Assembly: GCA_003504035.1 (NCBI GenBank)
Contig: DOBW01000033.1
Coordinates: forward strand, 1 to 8,154
From: Rhodospirillaceae bacterium
Lineage (GTDB): Bacteria; Pseudomonadota; Alphaproteobacteria; UBA9219
DNA length: 8,154 nt
Reading direction: 5' to 3'
The translations under genes and the position numbers were made by a program. A model generated the notes under the pieces. That model saw nothing but the letters and a program-made list of their open reading frames with translations. It did not search any database and was not told the origin of the DNA. This document shows, in pieces, positions 1-6,049 of this stretch. Position 1 is the stretch's first letter, and each line of letters begins with the position of its first letter.

Positions 1-22
1 TCTACCACTGAGCTACACCCGC
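1..22 (-). tRNA. 5' end of a tRNA gene, probably tRNA-Gly(GCC), cut by the window edge
   Basis: Read on the minus strand, the first 22 bases are GCGGGTGTAGCTCAGTGGTA plus GA. This is the acceptor 5' strand, the U8 position, the D-stem and the D-loop with its GG pair (TAGCTCAGTGGTAGA). The GCGGGTG acceptor start is typical of alphaproteobacterial tRNA-Gly(GCC). The anticodon lies outside the window, so the amino acid identity is inferred from the 5' part only. The gene is transcribed leftward, away from cnoX. Confidence 0.8.
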
Positions 23-68
23 ATCCACGCACCCGCGCTCCCAAAGAGGCAAGTGCAAAAGCTGGCCG

Positions 69-96
69 ATCATACATCTCGCGCATCTGTTTGCAA
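69..96 (-). promoter_or_regulatory. Sigma-70-like promoter of the tRNA gene
   Basis: On the minus strand there is TTGCAA (complement of 91-96), a 16-nt spacer and TATGAT (complement of 69-74), followed by a GC-rich stretch CGGCC. Five of six bases match the consensus at -10 and four of six at -35. The implied start is near base 62, giving a leader of about 40 nt before the tRNA 5' end at 22. A GC-rich discriminator is typical of stringently controlled stable-RNA promoters; that control is inferred. Confidence 0.6.
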
Positions 97-192
97 GCCC
101 CTTGTTAGGTTAAAAAGCCAAAAATTCCACAAAAAAGCCACCTAAGTCCTCATAATTTGCCAAAACATCCTCTTTTAAGGCATGATAGGGCT

Positions 193-1125
193 ATGCTCAA
201 TCTTTCTAACACACCCAAAGCCCCTTCCGCCCCCGCTTTTGTGCAGGAGGTCGATACGAAATCCTTTATGAGTAATGTCATTGAGGCCTCACAAAAACGC
301 GTTATCCTTGCCTTTTTTTCCTCGATCAACTGCAACAACTGCAAGCAACTTGCGCCCGTTCTTGAAAAACTTGTTGACGCAGAAAAGGGCGCTGCGCGCT
401 TAGCCAAAGTCAATATCGAAAAAAATCCTCAACTTGTTCAACAATTACAAGTTCAATCCGTCCCAACTGTTTTTGCTTTCTTTCAAGGGCAAGTGATTGA
501 TGGCTTTATGGGACCTCTGCCAGAAGAGCAGATCGAAACATGGCTACAAAAACTCATTAGAGAAACAGAATCCAAACCTGAAGAAAATCTCGAAGAAGAT
601 GCCGCCACCGCGCTTAAACAAGCTGAAAAATATCTTCTTGAAGGCGATATATTTATGGCTAAAGCCGTTTGTGATGATGTTCTTGATTACGCACCAGAAG
701 AACCACGCGCTTACGCGCTCAAACTTCGATGTCTCATCGCAGAAAAAGATATTGAGGGCGCCAAACAATGGCTTGCAGAAATACCATCTGAAATGGCGCA
801 GGACAAAGCTTTAGAACCCATCCATGCAGCCTTAGAATTAGCCGATCAGACAGAAGAAAAACAAGGCCAAACAGAAGCGCTTGAAGAAAAGATTGCCGAT
901 GACCAGAACAATCATCAAGCAAGGTTTGATCTCGCGCTCGCCTATTATGCCGATGGAAAACGTGAAAAAGCTGTCGATGTGCTTTTGGAAATTATGGCCA
1001 AAGACCGCACATGGAATGATGACGCCGCACGCAAACAGCTTATCAAACTCTTTGATGTTTTTGGACCAGAAGATCCTCTTACCATTGATGCTCGCAAACG
1101 TCTTTCTACACTTCTTTTCTCATGA
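193..1125 (+). CDS. cnoX: Thioredoxin-TPR chaperone-like protein, CnoX/YbbN family
   Basis: A 310-residue cytoplasmic protein with an N-terminal thioredoxin fold (about residues 16-123) and a C-terminal TPR-like helical region (about 136-310), the architecture of CnoX (YbbN). In that family the protein holds unfolding clients under oxidative or bleach stress and hands them to chaperones. The active site is Cys47-Asn-Asn-Cys50, with both redox cysteines present, and the usual cis-proline is Pro91 in SVPT. Alphaproteobacterial CnoX (Caulobacter) keeps a CxxC, unlike the E. coli protein, so thiol reductase activity is plausible. CNNC instead of CGPC is unusual. I chose the ATG at 193, where similarity begins; an in-frame TTG at 157 would add 12 unrelated-looking residues. 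The Shine-Dalgarno is weak (AAGG at 177-180). CATAAT at 151-156 could be a -10, but no good -35 pairs with it. It overlaps the next gene by 4 bp, so they are translationally coupled. Confidence 0.88.
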   Translation: MLNLSNTPKAPSAPAFVQEVDTKSFMSNVIEASQKRVILAFFSSINCNNCKQLAPVLEKLVDAEKGAARLAKVNIEKNPQLVQQLQVQSVPTVFAFFQGQVIDGFMGPLPEEQIETWLQKLIRETESKPEENLEEDAATALKQAEKYLLEGDIFMAKAVCDDVLDYAPEEPRAYALKLRCLIAEKDIEGAKQWLAEIPSEMAQDKALEPIHAALELADQTEEKQGQTEALEEKIADDQNNHQARFDLALAYYADGKREKAVDVLLEIMAKDRTWNDDAARKQLIKLFDVFGPEDPLTIDARKRLSTLLFS

Positions 1126-1790
1126 GCACGGCACCGAAAACACCAGAAAAAAAAGAAGCGGCACTTCCCGCATCACTCCCGCTTTTTTGTGTCAGCAGCA
1201 TTATCCTTTTACCCCGCACAAATCTTCCTCTTAATGTCTTTGAACCGCATTATCTCGATATGGTTTCCCATGCGCTGGGGAAGGCAAGAATGATTGGCCT
1301 TGTGCAACCCAAAGAAAATAAGGAAAGACAACCAAAACCAGCGCTTTACACCGTAGGATGCATGGGCCTTATTACTTCTTTTGCTGAAACAGAAGACAGA
1401 CGCTTTTTGATTAATTTGCGCGGGATTTCACGTTTTAAAATGATCAAAGAAACGCCGTCTCATGGCAGCTTCCGCTGCGCCGAGATTGACTGGCAGCCTT
1501 TTGACAAAGACACAGAAAAGCCCAAGAAAACAGCGTTTGAGCGCGCGCGCCTGATGAGCCTTCTCCGGCATTACTTCGATCTGCAGGCTATTGTTACCGA
1601 CTGGGATATTCTGAAAAACAGCTCGGACGAGGAATTGATCTCCTCGCTTTGTCTCTCCTGCCCCTTCGAGCCAAGTGAAAAACAAGCGCTGCTTGAGGCT
1701 CCAACTTTTCTGGAACGCGTACAGACGCTCATGGCGCTTTTAGAAATGGCCTGCCTGCGCCAAAATGACGGTGAACGCGCACGGCATTAG
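1122..1790 (+). CDS. LON peptidase substrate-binding-domain protein (stand-alone LON N-domain)
   Basis: A 222-residue protein made only of the LON N-terminal (substrate-binding, PF02190-like) domain. Landmarks are LPLF at residues 19-22, LPLNVFEPHYLDMV at 35-48, the VGCMGLI strand at 78-84, and the later FLINLRGISRFK segment. There is no AAA+ module and no Ser-Lys protease domain, so it is not Lon itself. Stand-alone members of this family have no firmly established activity; binding of peptides or unfolded protein is inferred. Its ATG lies within the stop of cnoX (ATGA, 1122-1125), which argues for one transcript and coupled translation, and puts a possible client-binding protein beside a chaperone. 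Its TAG stop (1788-1790) lies inside a hairpin shared with the convergent gene. In many Alphaproteobacteria the next gene is the Trm112-like one, which here lies almost 3 kb away. Confidence 0.87.
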   Translation: MSTAPKTPEKKEAALPASLPLFCVSSIILLPRTNLPLNVFEPHYLDMVSHALGKARMIGLVQPKENKERQPKPALYTVGCMGLITSFAETEDRRFLINLRGISRFKMIKETPSHGSFRCAEIDWQPFDKDTEKPKKTAFERARLMSLLRHYFDLQAIVTDWDILKNSSDEELISSLCLSCPFEPSEKQALLEAPTFLERVQTLMALLEMACLRQNDGERARH

Positions 1791-1806
1791 GTTCATAGAC
1801 CTAATG
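1785..1806. terminator. Hairpin spanning both convergent stop codons, possible bidirectional terminator
   Basis: CATTAGGT (1785-1792), a 6-nt spacer, then ACCTAATG (1799-1806): an 8-bp perfect inverted repeat, which a U-G pair could extend by one. The TAG of the LON-domain gene sits in the left arm and the TAG of the minus-strand gene in the right arm, in mirror positions. There is no clear U-tract on either side, so strong intrinsic termination is uncertain. Confidence 0.4.
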
Positions 1807-2646
1807 TGCTATTTCACGTCCAGGAGAGTTGTATTTGCCGCAATATACACGGCTACTACCACCGTCAAAACTAATTCCAACGGCGCCCTCTCCACTCAGA
1901 CATTTTCCATTTCTCCAAGTTCTGGTACCGTCAGGAATCCCATTCGTATAAACGCATTTTGTTATTCTGTTACCTGCAATTTTATTAATGGCATATCCCG
2001 GAGGGCATCTATCATTCGTACTACGAAGATGCTCACAATCATAATGGCCTCTTTCATCAATTTTTCTGAGCCCATATCCCTCCGATGAATTATTTTCAGG
2101 ACAACGATAATCTCCCTCTACAACAGCAGGTGCTAGACAATTAGGTTCCCCGTTACGAATGCCTGTAAGAAAATATCCTACCGGACACATCGCCGTCAAA
2201 GAGGAAACATCTATACAAGTCACATTTCCATTGATACCTACGGCCCGAAGAGCGTAGCCTGCTGTTCTGCAATCAATATTCATCTCCGTCGTGCCGCCAA
2301 CATCAATGCATGTTAGGCTATTGGGGCCAAGAATCCGAATAGCCTGCCCTTCTTTACAAACAGCATTAACAGGGTATTTGCATGTAGGCGTTTTACCAAC
2401 AATCTTCGTCATCACCTGACCTGATGGACACTCCCCTGTCGAAACACCTAGAGTTGGATCGATGCAGGCAACACTCCCACCAGTCCAGCCCAAAACTTTG
2501 CCATTAGGACATCCTACCTTCGTATTAAGGGGAATTTTCTTAGAATACTTATTATCAGGCGGAATTAAATCTCCTTTGTCTGCATGAACAGGCATTGGTC
2601 CAACAAGCAAGGCCAACAGAGCTAAGAAAAAAAGTAAATTACGCAT
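1801..2646 (-). CDS. Exported cysteine-repeat protein, paralogue 1 (function unknown)
   Basis: A 281-residue protein that I do not recognise as a named family. Residues 1-22 form a Sec signal peptide: Met-Arg, a hydrophobic core rich in Leu and Phe, then MPVHA with likely cleavage after Ala22. There is no lipobox. The mature chain of 259 residues is built from about eight Cys-pair units of roughly C-P-x-G-x-V-L-x-x-I-x-x-G-x-x-x-C, separated by short linkers; the first reads CPNGKVLGWTGGSVAC. It has 16 cysteines, an even number suited to disulfide pairing after export. The last unit (CLSGEGAVGI...VYC) ends in a short tail unlike the two sister genes. The start at 2646 has AGAGGTGA about 5 nt upstream; an in-frame GTG at 2655 would overlap that ribosome site. 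It is last of three tandem paralogues, 39 bp after the previous gene. It could be a surface, adhesive or tail-fibre-like protein; this is inference. Confidence 0.75.
   Translation of the reverse strand: MRNLLFFLALLALLVGPMPVHADKGDLIPPDNKYSKKIPLNTKVGCPNGKVLGWTGGSVACIDPTLGVSTGECPSGQVMTKIVGKTPTCKYPVNAVCKEGQAIRILGPNSLTCIDVGGTTEMNIDCRTAGYALRAVGINGNVTCIDVSSLTAMCPVGYFLTGIRNGEPNCLAPAVVEGDYRCPENNSSEGYGLRKIDERGHYDCEHLRSTNDRCPPGYAINKIAGNRITKCVYTNGIPDGTRTWRNGKCLSGEGAVGISFDGGSSRVYCGKYNSPGREIAH
2588..2646 (-). repeat. Signal-peptide-coding direct repeat, copy 1
   Basis: A 59-bp segment encoding the signal peptide of paralogue 1. By eye it matches the segment at 3611-3669 at 50 of 59 positions, without gaps. 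It carries the same AAGAAAAAAAGT run (plus-strand reading) as that copy. Confidence 0.7.
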
Positions 2647-2685
2647 AAGCTTCACCTCTAAAGAAAAAATATCTTAAGGACCATC

Positions 2686-3669
2686 TCATTTATACCCATT
2701 ACATCGAACCGCTACATTGCCAACGTTGCTGCCGCCCTTACAAACAGCCACACTATGCATAACCATTCCAACAGGACAAACAGCCGTTTTTCCAGAAGAA
2801 GAACATGCTGGATCACGGCGACTCCCTAATGCTACCCCACCAGCGCCATACCACACCAAGTCGTTTGAAAAAGGAATGCCATCTGTAAACAGCCCAAGCT
2901 CATAAATAACCCCAGAATAAACCTTTTTAGACTGTCTAAACCCACCAAGATACTTCCAATATTCCATATGGGTCCAATCCTTACCATACATATGATCAAA
3001 ATCAGGATCACAATAAACATCACCAAGCAGCCCATCAGTTTCCACCCCACAGACACCGCCTGAACAACCAAAAGAAGCCCGACGCATAGCTCTTCCCGCA
3101 CCACAGTCGGCATTCCATGTCTCTGAACCACCTCCACCTCCACCTCCAACAGAAACACAAACGGGGCTGCCTCTGTTAATCCCCCGAAGGACCTCACCTT
3201 CCTTTGTGCATTCAGCCGTTATGGTTGAATTATCGGTAACTTTAATGCACGTCTCAATACCATCGGCCATCTTATGCAGCGCCGTGCCTTCCGTTACACA
3301 ATCAATATCCAGATCACCGCCTGCTCCAGCACCGACACAGGCAAAATTACCATTTTGCAGCTCTTTAAGAACCTGCTTGTCAGGACAAACCGCATCAACA
3401 GGCCAGATGCACTTAGCTACGCCTTTGGTAATCTTGGCCAAAAACTGCCCCGCAGCACAACCAGTTGAAATGCCATAACTTGGATTTACACAGGCAACTC
3501 TTTCCCCCGTCCAGCCCATAACTCTGCCAGAGGGACAAGCGCTTGCCGTTACCTCCCGAGGACCGCCATAGCTCAAATCAGGCGGAAAGGCATCGCCCTT
3601 ATCTGCCTGTACAGGCATCGCACAGACAATCAAGGCCAACAGAGCCAAGAAAAAAAGTGAATTGCGCAT
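2686..3669 (-). CDS. Exported cysteine-repeat protein, paralogue 2, with glycine linker and aromatic insert (function unknown)
   Basis: A 327-residue protein with a 22-residue Sec signal peptide ending MPVQA and a mature chain of 305 residues with 18 cysteines. The N-terminal half has five Cys-pair units aligned with the sister genes; the first is CPSGRVMGWTGERVAC. After the fifth unit comes a run of seven glycines encoded by a hexanucleotide repeat, then a region not seen in the others: a compact cluster (FGCSGGVCGV) and about 70 Cys-free residues rich in Trp, Tyr and Phe. The C-terminus (CPVGMVM...VCKGG...VRCNGYK) resembles that of paralogue 3, so a terminal domain is shared. The ATG at 3669 has a strong Shine-Dalgarno, GGGGAGG, about 8 nt upstream. 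It lies 33 bp after paralogue 3 and 39 bp before paralogue 1, consistent with one operon. The glycine run looks like a flexible hinge between a repeat stalk and a distinct head; this is inference. Confidence 0.75.
   Translation of the reverse strand: MRNSLFFLALLALIVCAMPVQADKGDAFPPDLSYGGPREVTASACPSGRVMGWTGERVACVNPSYGISTGCAAGQFLAKITKGVAKCIWPVDAVCPDKQVLKELQNGNFACVGAGAGGDLDIDCVTEGTALHKMADGIETCIKVTDNSTITAECTKEGEVLRGINRGSPVCVSVGGGGGGGSETWNADCGAGRAMRRASFGCSGGVCGVETDGLLGDVYCDPDFDHMYGKDWTHMEYWKYLGGFRQSKKVYSGVIYELGLFTDGIPFSNDLVWYGAGGVALGSRRDPACSSSGKTAVCPVGMVMHSVAVCKGGSNVGNVAVRCNGYK
3128..3147. repeat. Hexanucleotide microsatellite (CCACCT)3CC encoding polyglycine
   Basis: Three tandem copies of CCACCT plus CC on the plus strand, read as alternating GGA and GGT glycine codons on the minus strand. 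The 6-bp unit means slippage would change the linker length by two glycines per copy without shifting the frame. Confidence 0.75.
3611..3669 (-). repeat. Signal-peptide-coding direct repeat, copy 2
   Basis: A 59-bp segment encoding the signal peptide of paralogue 2. By eye it is 50/59 identical to copy 1 and 48/59 identical to copy 3, with no gaps. It looks intermediate between the two. Confidence 0.7.
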
Positions 3670-3702
3670 TAGCTCAACCTCCCCTTAGGAAACTTCTTAT
3701 TT

Positions 3703-4656
3703 CTATTTGTAAGCCTTACATAAAATCGCCGCCTTGGTTGCCACACCGTTGGCGATGCAAAAATCAACACCGACGCCAATACTCCCACTCGGACAAGTAG
3801 GCAGCCCCCCTGAAGAAGCCGAACATCCCGGATTAATCATATTGGCATCCCCAATTTTTTGATATGCATAAGTGTAAGAAGATCCCTTGCCATACCAACC
3901 CAATACGGCTCCCGTGGGTTGTGCGTCCCAAAGGATACAATCTGTAATTTCGCCTTGCGAATTACTGCGGTTTGTATGGCTCAAAAGAGACTGCCCAGAA
4001 GGACACGTCGCATTCCCTACTATAGCAGGCTCAATACATACTTGATTTCCTTCACTGTCAAAACTCTGTACAATTGTTCCTTTGGGACAATTAACTGTGG
4101 GCTGTCCGGAGTTGCCACTACTAGGTCCAGCAACGCAATCCGGCACACCATCCACGATACCTTTGAGAACAAGATCCCTAGAACACTGCGCCGTCAGAGA
4201 CGATGTGCTGATACATGTCAACTTGCCGTCTATAGCTTTATGAAGAACGCGTCCCGAACCGCAATCAAGAGCAACAATGCCGGGCGTTCCCTCGTCAACA
4301 TCAATGCATTCAAACTCACCCTCTTTAATTTTTTTAATTGCCTTACCTTCACCGCAAATAATCCTAGGCGTTGGATTAACGCAAGTCATTGTGCCGTTAA
4401 TAATTCCCGACATAACCGTGCCCTTATCACATTCTCCGATTGCAATACCTTTTGACGGATCAAGACACGCAACACGTTTGCCCGTCCATCCCAAAACTTT
4501 ACCATCATCACAACCACCATCAGCGGCTTTTGTTGGCTTATTACTAGGATATGACTTGTCAGGCGGAATAATCTTATTATCAGAAGAAACCGCATGCACA
4601 GGCATGGCACAGACAAGTAAAGCCAATAAAGACAAGAAGAAAAACGAATAGCGCAT
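3703..4656 (-). CDS. Exported cysteine-repeat protein, paralogue 3, first gene of the three-gene cluster (function unknown)
   Basis: A 317-residue protein with a 22-residue Sec signal peptide (MRYSFFFLSLLALLVCAMPVHA spans residues 1-22) and a mature chain of 295 residues with 18 cysteines. The cysteine before AMP is not in a lipobox context, so a lipoprotein is unlikely. It has seven successive Cys-pair units, the first CDDGKVLGWTGKRVAC, spaced by linkers rich in Pro, Gly and Ser (for example GPSSGNSGQP). A C-terminal segment with GWYGKG and NPGCSAS, then CPSG...CIANG...CKAYK, parallels the end of paralogue 2. The ATG at 4656 follows GGAAGGGGA by about 6 nt. A longer reading from 4701 adds 15 residues before the signal peptide and is unlikely. 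It is first in the operon and divergent from the Trm112-like gene, with 115 bp between the two start codons. I see no enzyme motif. Confidence 0.75.
   Translation of the reverse strand: MRYSFFFLSLLALLVCAMPVHAVSSDNKIIPPDKSYPSNKPTKAADGGCDDGKVLGWTGKRVACLDPSKGIAIGECDKGTVMSGIINGTMTCVNPTPRIICGEGKAIKKIKEGEFECIDVDEGTPGIVALDCGSGRVLHKAIDGKLTCISTSSLTAQCSRDLVLKGIVDGVPDCVAGPSSGNSGQPTVNCPKGTIVQSFDSEGNQVCIEPAIVGNATCPSGQSLLSHTNRSNSQGEITDCILWDAQPTGAVLGWYGKGSSYTYAYQKIGDANMINPGCSASSGGLPTCPSGSIGVGVDFCIANGVATKAAILCKAYK
4598..4656 (-). repeat. Signal-peptide-coding direct repeat, copy 3
   Basis: A 59-bp segment encoding the signal peptide of paralogue 3. By eye it is 48/59 identical to copy 2. It differs mainly in the A-rich run, where AAGAAGAAAAAC replaces AAGAAAAAAAGT. 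Confidence 0.65.
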
Positions 4657-4693
4657 AGAAATCCCCTTCCAGAAAAACCTACTTCCAACACTA

Positions 4694-4722
4694 TTCCACA
4701 AATATGAACAATGTGTTATTTT
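4694..4722 (+). promoter_or_regulatory. Candidate promoter for the Trm112-like gene
   Basis: TTCCAC (4694-4699), a 17-nt spacer and TATTTT (4717-4722) lie about 50 bp before the ATG at 4772. Each box matches only part of the consensus. A promoter is expected here, because the gene is cut off from the plus-strand genes to its left. I could not find a convincing counterpart for the minus-strand operon in the same gap. Confidence 0.3.
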
Positions 4723-4736
4723 TTTCTGTCACTAGC

Positions 4737-4751
4737 CGTTAATGCTTAACG
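4737..4751. promoter_or_regulatory. Small palindrome in the divergent intergenic region
   Basis: CGTTAA (4737-4742), a 3-nt spacer, then TTAACG (4746-4751). It lies just downstream of the candidate -10 and upstream of the Trm112-like start. It could be an operator or a short 5'-leader hairpin; chance is also possible at this length. Confidence 0.2.
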
Positions 4752-4771
4752 AAGAAACAAAAAGGAACATA

Positions 4772-4951
4772 ATGGCAAATAAAAGGAATCCGGATCCGAA
4801 AATGCTTGAAATGCTAGTTTGTCCTGTAAGCCACACAACATTGCGCTATGATGCTGAAAAACAAGAGCTTATCAGCGACAAAGCCTCTTTAGCCTTCCCT
4901 CTGCGCGAGGGCATTCCCATCATGTTGGTGGATGAAGCAAGAAAGTTTTAA
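4772..4951 (+). CDS. UPF0434/Trm112-like small zinc-ribbon protein
   Basis: A 59-residue protein of the UPF0434 (Trm112-like, YcaR) family, whose members are about 60 residues long. The family signature is visible: [11 protein letters not shown] (10-20), the middle [12 protein letters not shown], then [18 protein letters not shown] to the C-terminus. Trm112 proteins of eukaryotes and archaea activate methyltransferases by direct binding; the role of the bacterial form is not well defined. Only one cysteine (Cys17) remains of the zinc ligands of the longer homologues, as is usual for this bacterial group. I chose the ATG at 4772 because AAGGA (4762-4766) lies 5 nt before it; an upstream in-frame ATG at 4742 lacks a ribosome site and adds residues unlike the family. 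Its stop codon overlaps that of the convergent gene to the right. Confidence 0.9.
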   Translation: MANKRNPDPKMLEMLVCPVSHTTLRYDAEKQELISDKASLAFPLREGIPIMLVDEARKF

Positions 4952-5922
4952 GACACTTTTTTCTTCGCCGCGCTGAAATCATAGTTTTCGTCTTCTTCGT
5001 CAGTTTTTGCGGCCTTTTTTACATCCTCGAGGGCTTTTTTTGCGCCCCCTTTTTTAACCGTTTTTTCAGCTTCTTTGGAAAGGATTTGCTCAACCATCAA
5101 AGTAATGGCTGCGGTGGCTAGACCAAAAAGACCTGTGGCCTGCGCCATTGTAATTTCACTCTCAGGAAAAACGAGAGGATTGCGATATTGCTCTTTAATT
5201 TGCGCGAGCATCTGAAGAAGGCGCTTATCGGGTTTGCCTTCCCCATCCTCATCTGACAGCGAGGCCAGCTTTTTGAGATAAATAGCATAGGAACGCTCGT
5301 TCTTATTGACTTTCGTGCCCGAGAAAAGCTCGTAATATTTTTTGAGCACAATCTCAATCGCGCGCAACAAATGCATGCCCGCACCGCTCCCCAGATCAAA
5401 AGCCAAAGCACGACCTGCAACATCAAACTCTCTCAAGGCAGCCTCAGGAATAACCACCCGCGTTTCTTCGCCAAAACAGTTTGATGCTTTTTCAATAAGG
5501 TCAAAAGTCGCATAAATTCCACATTTTTGAGCTACATAAACCGGCGCATGATTGAACTCTGCAGCCAAGGCAATTTCAAATTTCTCTAAAAGAGCGCGCA
5601 CAAGCGCCATTTCATGAGCATCAATACGGTCTTCGCCTGTTGGTACCTTTAGCTGTTTTGTACTTTGATCAATGTAGTATTTATTGAATATATTCCCAAT
5701 TTTATTGAGAAGACGCGTTCCCTCAGCCTTTGACATCTCCACCGGATAAGCTTCATCGCCCTTAATCCACCCATCAAGCAAAGCCTGAGCCTCGGTAAGC
5801 GGCGCGAACATCTCTGTCACACGATTTTGATTCGTGTTCACAAACAAAGCATTAAGCTTTGCTGCCAGCTCATAAAAACGGTATGGATTTAAATGCTGCA
5901 TGGGATAATCGCTTTTCATCAT
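4948..5922 (-). CDS. Uncharacterised protein with HEPN-like C-terminal half
   Basis: A protein of about 324 residues that I cannot name. Numbering from the ATG at 5922, the segment 182-197 ([16 protein letters not shown]) and the later [12 protein letters not shown] (246-257) resemble the helix and the R-N-P-x-x-H-P-E region of HEPN-type helical domains, which are often RNases or nucleic-acid-binding scaffolds. Phe takes the place of the catalytic His, so nuclease activity would be doubtful. The N-terminal 170 residues are helical with no motif I recognise. The tail (from about 283) is rich in Lys and Ala, then acidic (DEEDENYD), and looks disordered. No signal peptide is seen. The start is uncertain: TTG 5961, ATG 5922, ATG 5919 and ATG 5901 are all in frame, and none has a strong ribosome site. 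It is convergent with the Trm112-like gene, sharing stop-codon bases, and is divergent from radA. Confidence 0.7.
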   Translation of the reverse strand: MMKSDYPMQHLNPYRFYELAAKLNALFVNTNQNRVTEMFAPLTEAQALLDGWIKGDEAYPVEMSKAEGTRLLNKIGNIFNKYYIDQSTKQLKVPTGEDRIDAHEMALVRALLEKFEIALAAEFNHAPVYVAQKCGIYATFDLIEKASNCFGEETRVVIPEAALREFDVAGRALAFDLGSGAGMHLLRAIEIVLKKYYELFSGTKVNKNERSYAIYLKKLASLSDEDGEGKPDKRLLQMLAQIKEQYRNPLVFPESEITMAQATGLFGLATAAITLMVEQILSKEAEKTVKKGGAKKALEDVKKAAKTDEEDENYDFSAAKKKVS

Positions 5923-5961
5923 TGAAAAAAGGACACAAACGCTCTTGTTATCATCGTACAA

Positions 5962-5994
5962 TTACGCAACGCTTGCCCTTAATGGGTTACGCAA
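5962..5994. repeat. Pair of TTACGCAA direct repeats
   Basis: TTACGCAA occurs at 5962-5969 and again at 5987-5994, a 25-bp period (about two and a half helical turns), between the HEPN-like gene and radA. Each copy is an imperfect palindrome (TTRCGYAA). It could be a regulator site for either divergent gene; chance is possible. Confidence 0.25.
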
Positions 5995-6049
5995 AAAGAA
6001 AGAGCAAGTCAACGGATCATTATGGTTAATGCCTTGTTTTTATAGGATA

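Noticed and set aside
157..192. TTG start giving a 12-residue longer CnoX
   Set aside because: The extra residues (MPKHPLLRHDRA) do not resemble the family, TTG is a weak start, and the ATG at 193 gives the expected N-terminus.
1765..2088. Plus-strand open frame opposite paralogue 1
   Set aside because: It lies antisense to a gene with a clear signal peptide, Shine-Dalgarno and repeat pattern, and its own translation has no recognisable domain.
3610..3669. Lipoprotein signal in paralogues 2 and 3 because of the cysteine in the signal peptide
   Set aside because: The residues before that cysteine (LIV or LLV) lack the small residue at -1 required in a lipobox, and a normal A-x-A-type site follows six residues later.
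3859..4455. 198-codon plus-strand open frame opposite paralogue 3
   Set aside because: It is long, but its protein is Arg-, Thr- and Asn-rich without motifs, and it is a mirror of the periodic Cys-repeat gene on the other strand.
1801..4656. The repeated Cys units as a shufflon or CRISPR-like array
   Set aside because: The units are degenerate protein repeats with variable spacing; no recombination sites, recombinase gene or identical DNA repeats are visible.
4742..4771. Upstream ATG of the Trm112-like gene
   Set aside because: It has no ribosome-binding sequence and lies within a small palindrome; the ATG at 4772 has AAGGA at 5 nt and gives the family's usual length.
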